Shown one piece after another: positions 5,860 to 5,882 of a stretch of DNA of 5,882 nucleotides. The number at the start of each line of letters is the position of its first letter. Position 1 is the stretch's first letter. The notes beneath the pieces were generated by a model. That model did not search any database. It worked only from the letters and a program-made list of their open reading frames with translations, and was not told where the DNA came from. Source of the DNA: Nanobdellati archaeon (GTDB lineage: Archaea > B1Sed10-29 > WALL01 > WAMD01); NCBI GenBank assembly GCA_015522495.1, contig WAMD01000022.1, positions 1 through 5,882 of the forward strand. Reading direction: 5' to 3'. The position numbers and the translations under genes were made by a program.

Positions 5860-5879
5860 TGTGGCCCCTAGGGGCCACA
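5860..5879. repeat. Perfect 20-bp palindrome
   Basis: TGTGGCCCCTAGGGGCCACA equals its own reverse complement over all 20 bases. It is strongly GC-rich in an AT-rich setting. It may be a repressor operator at a transcription start, or an RNA hairpin of 8 base pairs with a CUAG loop. No T-run follows before the window ends, so a terminator cannot be claimed. Confidence 0.6.
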
Positions 5880-5882
5880 GGA

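Larger units (their letters stand above)
5647..5882. other. Intergenic region after nnrD
   Basis: No intact gene is recognised in these 236 bases. Besides the elements listed separately it contains a small hairpin, TGCTGA-TTCT-TCAGCA at 5672-5687, 25 bases after the nnrD stop. No T-run follows it, so a terminator role for the operon is only a possibility. Confidence 0.5.

Noticed and set aside
1..5882. CRISPR array, insertion sequence or prophage signals
   Set aside because: No regularly spaced direct repeats, transposase, integrase or phage structural genes were seen.

Overview
The window reads as a compact chromosomal stretch of an archaeon, moderately AT-rich. Archaeal signs are TATA-box promoters (TTTATATA at 463-470) placed for leaderless transcription, Shine-Dalgarno (SD) sequences of the GGAGGTGAT/GGTGAT type, a PIN-ATPase of the archaeal PINA type, a TPD-motif (CDIN1-like) nuclease, an archaeal-length AMMECR1 protein and a stand-alone NnrD. 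The exact phylum cannot be read from the sequence; a deep euryarchaeal or DPANN-like lineage is possible but unproven. No insertion sequence, CRISPR array, rRNA or tRNA was found.

Layout. Left part (46-685): a divergent pair, a four-helix small membrane protein on the minus strand with a very strong SD, and a 63-residue zinc-finger protein on the plus strand that looks leaderless. The zinc-finger gene converges, with a 3-base gap, on a minus-strand pair: an MgtC/SapB-type membrane protein followed by an AMMECR1-family protein. These two overlap by about 62 bases in different frames.

Centre and right (1747-5646): a tight plus-strand run of four genes. They are a CDIN1/C15orf41-like PD-(D/E)XK nuclease, a PIN-domain plus secretion-ATPase-like protein (PINA type) that overlaps it by a few bases, a ten-helix EamA/DMT-family transporter, and NnrD, the NAD(P)HX dehydratase. 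Gaps of 4 bases, with each stop codon embedded in the next gene's SD, argue for one translationally coupled operon. The first two genes are the most interesting combination: a predicted structure-specific nuclease beside an ATPase whose Sulfolobus relative moves Holliday junctions. Transport and cofactor repair follow in the same transcript.

Right end (5647-5882): no intact gene was recognised. It holds what may be a frameshifted small minus-strand gene, a 9-bp inverted repeat with 49-base spacing, and a TATA-like stretch followed about 25 bases later by a perfect 20-bp palindrome just before the window ends.
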